The position numbers were made by a program, and so were the translations under genes. From the NCBI RefSeq assembly GCF_002837185.1, contig NZ_KZ477999.1, positions 57,887 through 121,886 on the forward strand: DNA of 64,000 nt, given 5' to 3'. This DNA comes from Pseudomonas fluorescens. GTDB lineage: Bacteria > Pseudomonadota > Gammaproteobacteria > Pseudomonadales > Pseudomonadaceae. Within the stretch, counting starts at the first letter, position 1. Every line of letters begins with the position of its first letter. Shown in pieces: positions 42,319 to 49,320 of this stretch. The notes beneath the pieces were generated by a model. It saw only the letters and a program-made list of their open reading frames with translations, was not told the DNA's origin and ran no database searches.

Positions 42319-43281
42319 TCAGCGATTGTGCCGATCAATAAAACACAAGGCCTGGTAAAGCGCCTGCATGCGCGGCAATTCGCAGCCGGCCGCTTTGGCG
42401 GCGGCCAACGGTCGCGCATAGATGGCCGCCAGTTCCAACGCACGCTTGTGCACGTGGTCGTGATACATGCTGGGCAGGTAGTCGTCCATGGTTTCGGTCA
42501 TGGCAAACATCTGCCCGGCGTAGCTCGCAGCAATGTCATGACCACAGGCGTGAGCGCCCTGCACCACTTCGGCCATCAGCGCCTGAATCAGCGCACGGCT
42601 GGATTCATCCGCCATCAGCGCGCGGGTCCCGGTGCCGAGCAAAACCGAGAGGCCGTTAAACGGCACATTCCACACCAGTTTATGCCAACGGGCCTGATGC
42701 ACGCTGGCCATGGCCTGAGACTCGATACCCGCTTGATGAAACAGCCCGGCTCCTTCTTCGACAATCGCCTGCTGCCGCGCTTCATCGTTGGCCGCGCTAC
42801 CACTGTGATAGCCCAGGTTGACCCGCCCCAGCGCCTGATGCTCGACGACGCCCGGCGCGGCGCGATGCACGCCGATGTAGCAAAGGCCGCCCAGCAAGTG
42901 CAGCGACGCCGGCAGGTGTTCACGCAGGCTGTCCTCGACATCCAGTCCGTTTTGCAACAGCACCACCCTGGCATCCGGCGCCGCAACCTGGGCGATGGTC
43001 GGGGCCAGATCGGCATTGCCGGTGGATTTGGTACCCACCAGCAGCCAATCGCACGGCGGCATATCCGCAGCCTGGGCATATGCCTGCACCGGATGCAGGT
43101 GCAGGTTGCCGTGCACATTACTGTTGAGGCGCAGACCCTGTTTGCTGACCACCGCGTACTCGCTGCGCAACAGAAAATGCACATCGAACCCGGCACGCGC
43201 CAGCATCAGGCCATAAAACCCGCCAATGGCGCCGGTGCCAATGATGCCGATACGTGGCGAAGGGTGTGCAGTGGCGGTCAT
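42319..43281 (-). CDS. 2-dehydropantoate 2-reductase-like (PanE family)
   Basis: A 320-residue NADPH-dependent reductase of the ketopantoate reductase family. The dinucleotide-binding loop IGIIGTGAIGGFYGLMLARA is at the start and GTKSTGNADL holds the nicotinamide region. The catalytic Lys is in HKLVWNVPFNGLSVLLG, and the C-terminal ALELAAIYARPLAAAKAAG is also typical. Whether the substrate is ketopantoate or another alpha-keto acid is open, as the family has many paralogues. ATG 43281 overlaps the thioredoxin-like stop by ATGA, and AGAGGA lies 6 bp upstream. Confidence 0.88.
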   Translation of the reverse strand: MTATAHPSPRIGIIGTGAIGGFYGLMLARAGFDVHFLLRSEYAVVSKQGLRLNSNVHGNLHLHPVQAYAQAADMPPCDWLLVGTKSTGNADLAPTIAQVAAPDARVVLLQNGLDVEDSLREHLPASLHLLGGLCYIGVHRAAPGVVEHQALGRVNLGYHSGSAANDEARQQAIVEEGAGLFHQAGIESQAMASVHQARWHKLVWNVPFNGLSVLLGTGTRALMADESSRALIQALMAEVVQGAHACGHDIAASYAGQMFAMTETMDDYLPSMYHDHVHKRALELAAIYARPLAAAKAAGCELPRMQALYQALCFIDRHNR

Positions 43282-43637
43282 GGCAAATCCTCTGGGGTAC
43301 GGGTCAGTGCGTGGTTTACCGCGTCGGTCAGGTCTGGTTGCGTAAGACGTGTCTGTAATTGCCCGTAGAATTGACCCTCGCACACGAGGAACAGCGCGGG
43401 CAAATGAAAGATCTGGTAACGTTCGACCGCGCCGCCGTTGTGCCCGGCATCCACCCAGCACAGTCGGTCCACCGGCAAGCGCCAGCTCGGCAACTGCTGG
43501 CGCGCCCAGCGGCAACTGGAACAACCGACACTGGTAAACACTACCAGCGAACACCCGGGCAATCCCAGCAATTGCTGGTCGATATCCAGGTCGGTCAGTT
43601 CCAGTTCCTTCACTATACTGCTGCCACTGCCGTCCAT
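43278..43637 (-). CDS. Small thioredoxin-fold protein with CSSC motif
   Basis: About 119 residues with a thioredoxin-like redox motif VVFTSVGCSSCRWARQQL near residue 38 and a cis-proline region YQIFHLPALFLV. The exact start is uncertain: ATG 43637 (MDGSGSS) has no clear ribosome-binding site. ATG 43664 would overlap the start codon of the divergent PilZ-like gene, and GTG 43610 (VKELELTD) is another option. It overlaps panE-like by ATGA and probably shares its transcript. Confidence 0.78.
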   Translation of the reverse strand: MDGSGSSIVKELELTDLDIDQQLLGLPGCSLVVFTSVGCSSCRWARQQLPSWRLPVDRLCWVDAGHNGGAVERYQIFHLPALFLVCEGQFYGQLQTRLTQPDLTDAVNHALTRTPEDLP

Positions 43638-43662
43638 GGGACGGTGTTCGGAGTCCGTGTAC

Positions 43663-44097
43663 ATGGGTCGTTTTTTACCTCACCCTGATGATGTCGCTGT
43701 CGAATTGATCCAACGTCCGTCTCCTCCCTTGCCTCGCCAACGCCTGCGCACTATCGGCCGCGGCGGCATCGCCTGCAACTGTCCGCGTGCCTGGCGTCCT
43801 GGCACGGCGGTCGACCTGTCTATCCCCTCCCTGGGCGCCAGCGCCCGCTATCCGGGCTATGTCGCGTGGTGCCGCAAAGGAGAAGCGGGCTATCGCATCG
43901 GCATCAGTTTTACCGATGAACATGCCCTGTTCGGCGCGCGCATGGGTGAGCAAGTGTGCCAGATCGAACGCTACTGCCGCCTGCACGAAACCGCCGAGCC
44001 CACGCCCCAGCAACTCGAAGCCCTGGCCCGCGATTGGGTGTCGCGCCACGCCGGCGAGTTCTCCCACGAGGCAGTTGTGCAGCCAGTGCTGGATTAA
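43663..44097 (+). CDS. PilZ-like domain protein
   Basis: A 144-residue protein resembling the PilZ c-di-GMP-binding domain. The RxxxR part is RQRLRTIG near residue 25, but the second motif (D/NxSxxG) is altered to TIGRGGIAC, so c-di-GMP binding is uncertain. Later blocks DLSIPSLG and YRIGISFTDEHALFGARM fit PilZ beta strands. Its start ATG (43663-43665) overlaps, on the opposite strand, a possible start of the divergent thioredoxin-like gene. It may be a structural, non-binding PilZ. Confidence 0.72.
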   Translation: MGRFLPHPDDVAVELIQRPSPPLPRQRLRTIGRGGIACNCPRAWRPGTAVDLSIPSLGASARYPGYVAWCRKGEAGYRIGISFTDEHALFGARMGEQVCQIERYCRLHETAEPTPQQLEALARDWVSRHAGEFSHEAVVQPVLD

Positions 44098-44228
44098 AGC
44101 GGCCTTTGCCCATTGTCGCGAGCCCGTAATACGCGCTAAGGTTCCTCCCCCCTGCATCCAAATTATGCTGTGCTCCGCCGCACGGGGATGGCTGGCGGCC
44201 GGCACCCGTGACCCTGACGAGTAACACG

Positions 44229-45305
44229 ATGGCTGATTTACCGATCAATGACCTTAACGTTGAATCCAACGAGACCCTGATCACGCCCGATCAGCTCAAG
44301 CGCGAAATTCCCCTGAGCGACGCTGCCCTGCAGACCGTCACCAAGGGCCGCGAAGTCATCCGTGACATTCTCGACGGCACCGACCACCGCCTCTTCGTTG
44401 TTATCGGGCCTTGCTCGATCCACGACCTCAAGGCTGCTCACGAATACGCCGAGCGCCTGAAGGTGCTGGCCGCAGAAGTGTCCGACAGCTTGTACCTGGT
44501 GATGCGCGTCTATTTCGAGAAGCCGCGTACAACCGTCGGCTGGAAAGGCTTGATCAACGACCCGTACCTGGACGACTCGTTCAAGATCCAGGACGGCTTG
44601 CATATCGGTCGTCAACTGCTGCTGGACCTGGCGGAAATGGGCCTGCCCACCGCGACCGAAGCGCTGGACCCGATCTCCCCGCAGTACCTGCAGGACCTGA
44701 TCAGTTGGTCGGCCATCGGCGCGCGTACCACCGAATCCCAGACGCACCGCGAGATGGCCTCCGGCCTGTCCTCGGCCGTGGGCTTCAAGAACGGCACCGA
44801 CGGCGGCTTGACCGTGGCGATCAACGCATTGCAATCGGTCTCCAGCCCTCACCGCTTCCTGGGCATCAACCAGGAAGGCGGCGTGTCCATCGTCACCACC
44901 AAGGGCAACGCCTACGGTCACGTCGTGCTGCGCGGCGGCAATGGCAAGCCCAACTATGATTCGGTCAGCGTCGCACTCTGCGAACAGGCGTTGAACAAGG
45001 CCGGCATCAAGCCAAATATCATGGTCGACTGCAGCCATGCCAACTCCAACAAGGACCCGGCCTTGCAGCCGCTGGTGATGGAAAACGTCGCCAACCAGAT
45101 CCTCGAAGGTAATCAGTCGATCATCGGCTTGATGGTCGAGAGCCACCTGAACTGGGGTTGCCAGGCCATTCCAAAAGACCTGGCCGACTTGCAGTACGGT
45201 GTGTCAATCACCGACGCGTGCATCGACTGGGCCGCTACCGAGAATACCCTGCGCAGCATGCACGCCAAGCTCAAGGACGTATTGCCCAAACGCAAACGCA
45301 CCTGA
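44229..45305 (+). CDS. Class I 3-deoxy-7-phosphoheptulonate synthase
   Basis: A 358-residue type I-alpha DAHP synthase, first enzyme of aromatic amino acid synthesis. Landmarks: RLFVVIGPCSIHD near residue 55, YFEKPRTTVGWKGLINDP, IGARTTESQTHREMASGLS, and MVDCSHANSNKDP with the metal-binding Cys/His. The N-terminal ~50 residues carry the feedback-inhibition interface in AroF/G/H; which amino acid inhibits it cannot be read. ATG 44229 (MADLPINDLNVE) is used. A strong terminator follows at 45337. Confidence 0.95.
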   Translation: MADLPINDLNVESNETLITPDQLKREIPLSDAALQTVTKGREVIRDILDGTDHRLFVVIGPCSIHDLKAAHEYAERLKVLAAEVSDSLYLVMRVYFEKPRTTVGWKGLINDPYLDDSFKIQDGLHIGRQLLLDLAEMGLPTATEALDPISPQYLQDLISWSAIGARTTESQTHREMASGLSSAVGFKNGTDGGLTVAINALQSVSSPHRFLGINQEGGVSIVTTKGNAYGHVVLRGGNGKPNYDSVSVALCEQALNKAGIKPNIMVDCSHANSNKDPALQPLVMENVANQILEGNQSIIGLMVESHLNWGCQAIPKDLADLQYGVSITDACIDWAATENTLRSMHAKLKDVLPKRKRT

Positions 45306-45336
45306 AGCCGCACGTGTCTTTGAATCAGGCACACAC

Positions 45337-45367
45337 AAAAACGCCGGGCTAAACCCGGCGTTTTTTT
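45337..45367 (+). terminator. Rho-independent terminator after class I DAHP synthase
   Basis: AAAAACGCCGGG-CTAAA-CCCGGCGTTTTTTT is a strong hairpin with a T-tract, 31 bp after the stop and 12 bp before the convergent GNAT stop. Confidence 0.96.
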
Positions 45368-45379
45368 ATGGCTGTTCGT

Positions 45380-45661
45380 TCACAGCTTCGCGGCATGGCG
45401 CTGGTGGCGCTCCATGTAGCGTTCCACATAGGAGCAGGACGGAATGACCGTATAGCCTGACTCTTCGGCGAACTTCAACGCCTCTTCGGTCAACGCGGCC
45501 GCAATGCCACGCCCACGCAACGCGTTGGGCACGAACGTGCGATAGATATCCAGGGTCTGCTTCCCGAGGTCCATATAGGTCAGATAAGCACGATGACCGT
45601 CCACATTGGTCTCGAACTGATGACCAGCCTGGTCATGGTGGATGGACAACGCCTCGCTCAT
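45380..45661 (-). CDS. Small GNAT-family N-acetyltransferase (YidJ/COG2388 type)
   Basis: A 93-residue protein with the acetyl-CoA-binding motif VPNALRGRGIAAALTEEAL near residue 48 and the following helix and strand (YTVIPSCSYVERYM). It belongs to the short, single-domain GNAT group whose substrates are mostly unknown. ATG 45661 follows GGAG by 5 bp; a GTG directly before it (45664) is the alternative. It is convergent with the DAHP synthase gene. Confidence 0.87.
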   Translation of the reverse strand: MSEALSIHHDQAGHQFETNVDGHRAYLTYMDLGKQTLDIYRTFVPNALRGRGIAAALTEEALKFAEESGYTVIPSCSYVERYMERHQRHAAKL

Positions 45662-46178
45662 CACTACTCCTCGCGGGTCTTGAATATTGACCCTACCTTA
45701 CCGCTGTTTTTCCGGCGAAGGAACATCTACGCCACCCCGTGCCGGTTTCGACAACGAGAAAACCCTGAGCGCTCACACCTGCACGTAGGGAATAGTAGGC
45801 ACCCATTCAGCAATTGCTCAAGGCACACTCGTCATCCCCTGCCACGGGTGGATTATTAGAAAGGGCCTCGATCAACCGATGACCGAACGCCTGAACATTG
45901 CCGGCAGTTGCAGCTTGAGACGAACTGGCGCTGTTAAAGTCACCTCTAGATGAGCAAAAGATACCCGGTGCGGCTCGCGCAGACGCAACGCAAGTGCCCG
46001 CTTGGATATATAAAATTTCATCTATCTACAAAGCTCGAGGCATGCGGGCCGGCCCTTTCAGCCTGGATCCAATCTTCAGCGGGATGAAAAAAGCCGGCTG
46101 CTTTTTATACAAACCTCCCAAAGATTAGCCAAAACAGATTCGGTACAAGAATTTTTTTTGCTTCTTGCGCAACGTCAG
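45662..46178. ncRNA. Long gap upstream of oprI; possible small RNA ending at a hairpin
   Basis: No protein gene is seen here. A sharp hairpin AAAAAGC-CGGCT-GCTTTTT (46088-46106) looks like a terminator with no gene upstream on the plus strand. The preceding ~150 bp contain pairable GCCCGC/GCGGGC segments, as expected for a small RNA ending at 46106; TTGAGA and TAAAGT near 45914-45940 give only a poorly spaced promoter. The segment 46107-46178 is AT-rich and leads into the oprI promoter. Evidence for an RNA gene is thin. Confidence 0.25.
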
Positions 46179-46206
46179 TTTACTTACTACAAGTAATGGG
46201 TAGTAT
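46179..46206 (+). promoter_or_regulatory. Candidate sigma-70 promoter of oprI
   Basis: TTTACT (46179-46184), a 16-bp spacer, then TAGTAT (46201-46206). Transcription would start near 46213, giving a ~60-nt leader with AAGGGGAA before the start codon. A small inverted repeat (TTACTT ... AAGTAA) lies in the spacer. Confidence 0.5.
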
Positions 46207-46273
46207 GTACGCCGGCTATTTGCTCACTCTGAGGCAGTAGCCATCTAATAGAAAGTCCTTGAAGGGGAACACG

Positions 46274-46525
46274 ATGAACAACGTTCTGAAATTCTCTGCT
46301 CTGGCTCTGGCCGCAGTTCTGGCTACCGGTTGCAGCAGCGTCTCCAAAGAAACCGAAGCTCGTCTGACTGCAACGGAAGATGCAGCAGCTCGCTCCCAGG
46401 CTCGTGCAGACGAAGCCTACCGTAAAGCTGATGAAGCGCTGGCTGCTGCTCAAAAAGCACAACAGACTGCTGACGAAGCTAACGAGCGCGCTCTGCGCAT
46501 GCTTGAAAAAGCAAGCCGCAAGTAA
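46274..46525 (+). CDS. oprI: Major outer-membrane lipoprotein OprI (Lpp homologue)
   Basis: An 83-residue precursor with lipobox LATGC; after cleavage the lipid-modified Cys20 heads a ~64-residue helical mature protein. Heptad-like alanine repeats (ARSQARADEAYRKADEALAA) give the trimeric coiled coil seen in Lpp. The C-terminal Lys (EKASRK) could be joined to peptidoglycan by an L,D-transpeptidase, one of which is encoded next door. It is expected to be very abundant; a strong ribosome-binding site and terminator fit that. Confidence 0.97.
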   Translation: MNNVLKFSALALAAVLATGCSSVSKETEARLTATEDAAARSQARADEAYRKADEALAAAQKAQQTADEANERALRMLEKASRK

Positions 46526-46546
46526 TAATCCTTCGGGGTTGTTATC

Positions 46547-46578
46547 AAGCCGATCCATTTATGGGTCGGCTTTTTTTT
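46547..46578 (+). terminator. Rho-independent terminator after oprI
   Basis: AAGCCGATCC and GGGTCGGCTT pair (one G:T) around ATTTAT, followed by eight T residues, 22 bp after the oprI stop. Confidence 0.95.
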
Positions 46579-46618
46579 GCCTGAAACTCCCGTGCAAGCT
46601 TCTGGACTCACATCGGGT

Positions 46619-47587
46619 TTATTGCTGCAAATCGATGGGGGTGCTCACCGCCACTGGCGCGCCACCCGGCACACCGATTTCAGTCGGCAGACCATCCTCC
46701 GCCGCCACCACGTCACGCACCTGATCCCAGTTCACCCGCAGGCTGTTGGCCAGGTCTTCACGCTTGAGCAGGGCGTTGATCACCGCCGTGTGCTTGTCGA
46801 CCACCGACGGCGTGCCATCGTCGTTCAACGGTGTATGGGCTTCGAGGTAGACCTTGCCGCCGGCGCTGCCGAACTTATAGGCATCGTTGATGATACGCAC
46901 CGACGTGCCGACCGGCACCATGCTGGCCATTTCCAACACGTTGTTGTTGAACATGCGGAAGCAACCGTGGCTGGTGCGCGTACCGATACCGAATTTCATG
47001 TTGGAGCCATGAATCAGATAACCCGGCGTGCCCAGAGTGAACTTGAACGGGCCCAACGGGTTGTCGGGGCCGGCAGGTACCACGTTGGGCAGCGGGTCAC
47101 CATTGGCGGCATGTTCGGCCTTGATCGAGGCCGGGGGTGTCCAGGTGGGGTTCGGCGTCTTCGCGATGATGCTGGTATGGGCAATGGGCGACCCCCAGCC
47201 TTCACGACCAATCCCCAACGGGAAGGTGTAAACCACATTCTGCCCCTTGGGGTAATAGTAGAGCCGATATTCGGCAAGGTTGATCACAATGCCTTCGCGC
47301 GGGCCCGGCGGCAGGATGAACCGTGTCGGCAGCACAATATCCGTGCCCGCCCCTGGCAACCAGGCATCGACGCCCGGGTTGGCGGCGACCATTTCCGAAT
47401 AGCCCAGGTCATACGTGGTGCCCAGGTCGGCAAACGTGTCTTCGTATTTGGCCTTGATCACCTGGACCTGACCGACGATGTCCTCACCGGGCGGCGGCAA
47501 GGGCAACTGCAAGGCTAACGCCGGACCGGCCGCACAGAGCGCAGCGAAAGACAGGCAGCAGGTAACGACGGAAAGGCGCGACAACAT
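46619..47587 (-). CDS. LysM-containing L,D-transpeptidase (YkuD family)
   Basis: A 322-residue exported enzyme: signal peptide (~1-25), a short LysM-like region (DTFADLGTTYDLGYSEMVAANPG), then the YkuD catalytic domain. The active-site pattern HGS...TSHGCFRMFNNNV near residue 205-225 contains the nucleophilic Cys. Such enzymes cross-link peptidoglycan through 3-3 bonds or attach Lpp-type lipoproteins. The convergent neighbour is oprI, so OprI anchoring is a reasonable guess. Confidence 0.93.
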   Translation of the reverse strand: MLSRLSVVTCCLSFAALCAAGPALALQLPLPPPGEDIVGQVQVIKAKYEDTFADLGTTYDLGYSEMVAANPGVDAWLPGAGTDIVLPTRFILPPGPREGIVINLAEYRLYYYPKGQNVVYTFPLGIGREGWGSPIAHTSIIAKTPNPTWTPPASIKAEHAANGDPLPNVVPAGPDNPLGPFKFTLGTPGYLIHGSNMKFGIGTRTSHGCFRMFNNNVLEMASMVPVGTSVRIINDAYKFGSAGGKVYLEAHTPLNDDGTPSVVDKHTAVINALLKREDLANSLRVNWDQVRDVVAAEDGLPTEIGVPGGAPVAVSTPIDLQQ

Positions 47588-47668
47588 CCGGAAAATCCTT
47601 CGCAGAACGACGGTAGGAAAAAACTGATTGTATACGTGAAGCGAGTGCCTGGCATCAAGCCGGCCGCG

Positions 47669-47962
47669 CTAGAGCTCGAAGCGCAGCTCCGGCCAGATCG
47701 GCGGTGTGCCGCGCTTTTGCGACTCCAGAATTGCCCTGCATAACGGGCACAGCCGCTGATCCTGGAAGATCGAACGGTCCACCGACGACCAGAGCGGTTG
47801 CGCCGGCAATAACGTGCCGCAGAGCGTGCGATCAATCGAGCCGCCCAACTCCAGTTGACGCGCTACCAGATGCACTCGCACTTCCTGGCAGGCGAACAGA
47901 TCCAGCTGCTCGTCCGGCTCGATCAGTTGGTAGTTAAACAGGGACCAGGCAGGACGCGACAT
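47669..47962 (-). CDS. Small conserved hypothetical protein with CPLC motif
   Basis: A 97-residue soluble protein with cysteines in LFACQEV, TLCGTLL and QRLCPLCRAIL, the last a CxxC that may bind a metal. No named family is recognised. ATG 47962 lies 6 bp after GGAG; the longer frame runs into tesA. It sits between the L,D-transpeptidase and tesA on the same strand, an order I recall from PA2854-PA2856. Confidence 0.8.
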   Translation of the reverse strand: MSRPAWSLFNYQLIEPDEQLDLFACQEVRVHLVARQLELGGSIDRTLCGTLLPAQPLWSSVDRSIFQDQRLCPLCRAILESQKRGTPPIWPELRFEL

Positions 47963-48020
47963 CAGGGGCTCCAAATCGGGGGGGCGCCACCTTAGCCGAA
48001 AGCCTGCCGGTAGAAAAGCG

Positions 48021-48626
48021 TCATAACAGCGGTTTGAGCGTCGGCCAGACATTTTCCAGCAACTTGCCCTGGGCGGCGACTGCCGGGTGCAGGCCGTCCG
48101 CTTGCATCAAGTCAGGATGCCCACCCACTCCCTCCAGGAAAAACGGCACCAAAGGCACCTTTTTTTCCTCTGCCACCTCGCCGAACACCTTGGCGAACGC
48201 GTCGACGTAACGCTTGCCATAGTTGGGTGGAATCTGCATGCCCAGCAACAACACCTTGGCACCGCTGTCCTGGGACGCCTGAATCATCGAGGCAAGATTT
48301 TGTTTCAATTGCGCCGGCGGCTGACCCCGCAGCCCGTCGTTGCCGCCCAGCTCGATCACCACCACTTCCGGCTTATGCGCTGCAAGTGCCGCCGGCAGCC
48401 GCGCCAGGCCCCCGGCACTGGTGTCGCCACTGATCGACGCATTGACCACTTTATCGTCAAAACCCTCCTGCTTGAGCCGTTGCTCCAACAGGGCAACCCA
48501 CCCTTTGCGGGTATCCAGGCCGAAACCGGCACTGATACTATCGCCAACGATCAGGACTGTACCCGCCGCTGCGTTCTGGGCCATGCACATCAAGGCCAGG
48601 CCAGCACTCAAAAACCACATTCGCAT
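48021..48626 (-). CDS. tesA: Periplasmic acyl-CoA thioesterase I / arylesterase TesA
   Basis: A 201-residue SGNH-hydrolase with signal peptide (MRMWFLSAGLALMCMAQNAAA, cleaved near residue 21). SGNH blocks: VLIVGDSISAGFG (catalytic Ser), LARLPAALAAHKP, VIELGGNDGLRG (oxyanion Asn) and LMQADGLHPA (catalytic Asp and His). It hydrolyses acyl-CoAs and aryl esters. ATG 48626 follows GGAGA; the longer frame overlaps ybbA. It is divergent from ybbA, with start codons only 10 bp apart, as in E. coli tesA-ybbA. Confidence 0.95.
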   Translation of the reverse strand: MRMWFLSAGLALMCMAQNAAAGTVLIVGDSISAGFGLDTRKGWVALLEQRLKQEGFDDKVVNASISGDTSAGGLARLPAALAAHKPEVVVIELGGNDGLRGQPPAQLKQNLASMIQASQDSGAKVLLLGMQIPPNYGKRYVDAFAKVFGEVAEEKKVPLVPFFLEGVGGHPDLMQADGLHPAVAAQGKLLENVWPTLKPLL

Positions 48627-48636
48627 CGGATTCTCC

Positions 48637-49320
48637 ATGGGCGCAAGTATTCTCACCGCGCGGAACCTCAGCAAAGTGGTTCCCAGCGCGGAAGGTGAAC
48701 TGACTATCCTGCACGAACTGAGCCTGGAACTGAACAAGGGCGACAGCCTGGCTATCGTCGGCAGTTCCGGTTCCGGCAAATCCACCCTCCTCGGCCTGCT
48801 GGCCGGGCTTGACCTGCCCAGCAGCGGTGAAGTCACCCTGGCAGGTCAAGCCCTGAGCAGTCTCGACGAGGACCAACGCGCGCGTATCCGTGCTGAACAC
48901 GTGGGTTTCGTATTCCAGTCCTTTCAGTTGCTCGACAGCCTCAATGCGCTGGAAAACGTCATGCTGCCGCTGGAGCTCGACGGCCGCAAAGATGCCCGCG
49001 AGCGCGCCACGCACCTGCTCGAGCGCGTCGGCCTCGGCAAGCGCCTGACCCATTCGCCACGCCAGCTTTCCGGCGGCGAGCAGCAACGCGTGGCGATTGC
49101 CCGCGCGTTTGCCGCCGAGCCGGACGTGCTGTTTGCCGACGAACCCACCGGCAACCTCGACAGCCATACCGGCGAGCGCATCAGCGACCTGCTGTTCGAA
49201 CTCAATAAAGAGAGCGGCACGACCCTGGTATTGGTCACCCACGACGAGCGCCTGGCCCATCGCTGCCGACGCCTGATCCGCCTTGAAGCCGGCCTGATGG
49301 TCGCGCCCCTGGAGCCTTGA
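48637..49320 (+). CDS. ybbA: ABC transporter ATPase YbbA (LolD-like)
   Basis: A 227-residue ATPase with intact Walker A (GSSGSGKSTLLG), signature LSGGEQQRVAIARA, Walker B (VLFADEPTGNLDS) and H-loop (LVLVTHDERLA). It is of the MacB/LolD group. Its partner permease ybbP starts at the next base after its stop codon, so they are co-translated. The pair may extract hydrophobic molecules or lipoproteins; the substrate is unknown. Confidence 0.94.
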   Translation: MGASILTARNLSKVVPSAEGELTILHELSLELNKGDSLAIVGSSGSGKSTLLGLLAGLDLPSSGEVTLAGQALSSLDEDQRARIRAEHVGFVFQSFQLLDSLNALENVMLPLELDGRKDARERATHLLERVGLGKRLTHSPRQLSGGEQQRVAIARAFAAEPDVLFADEPTGNLDSHTGERISDLLFELNKESGTTLVLVTHDERLAHRCRRLIRLEAGLMVAPLEP

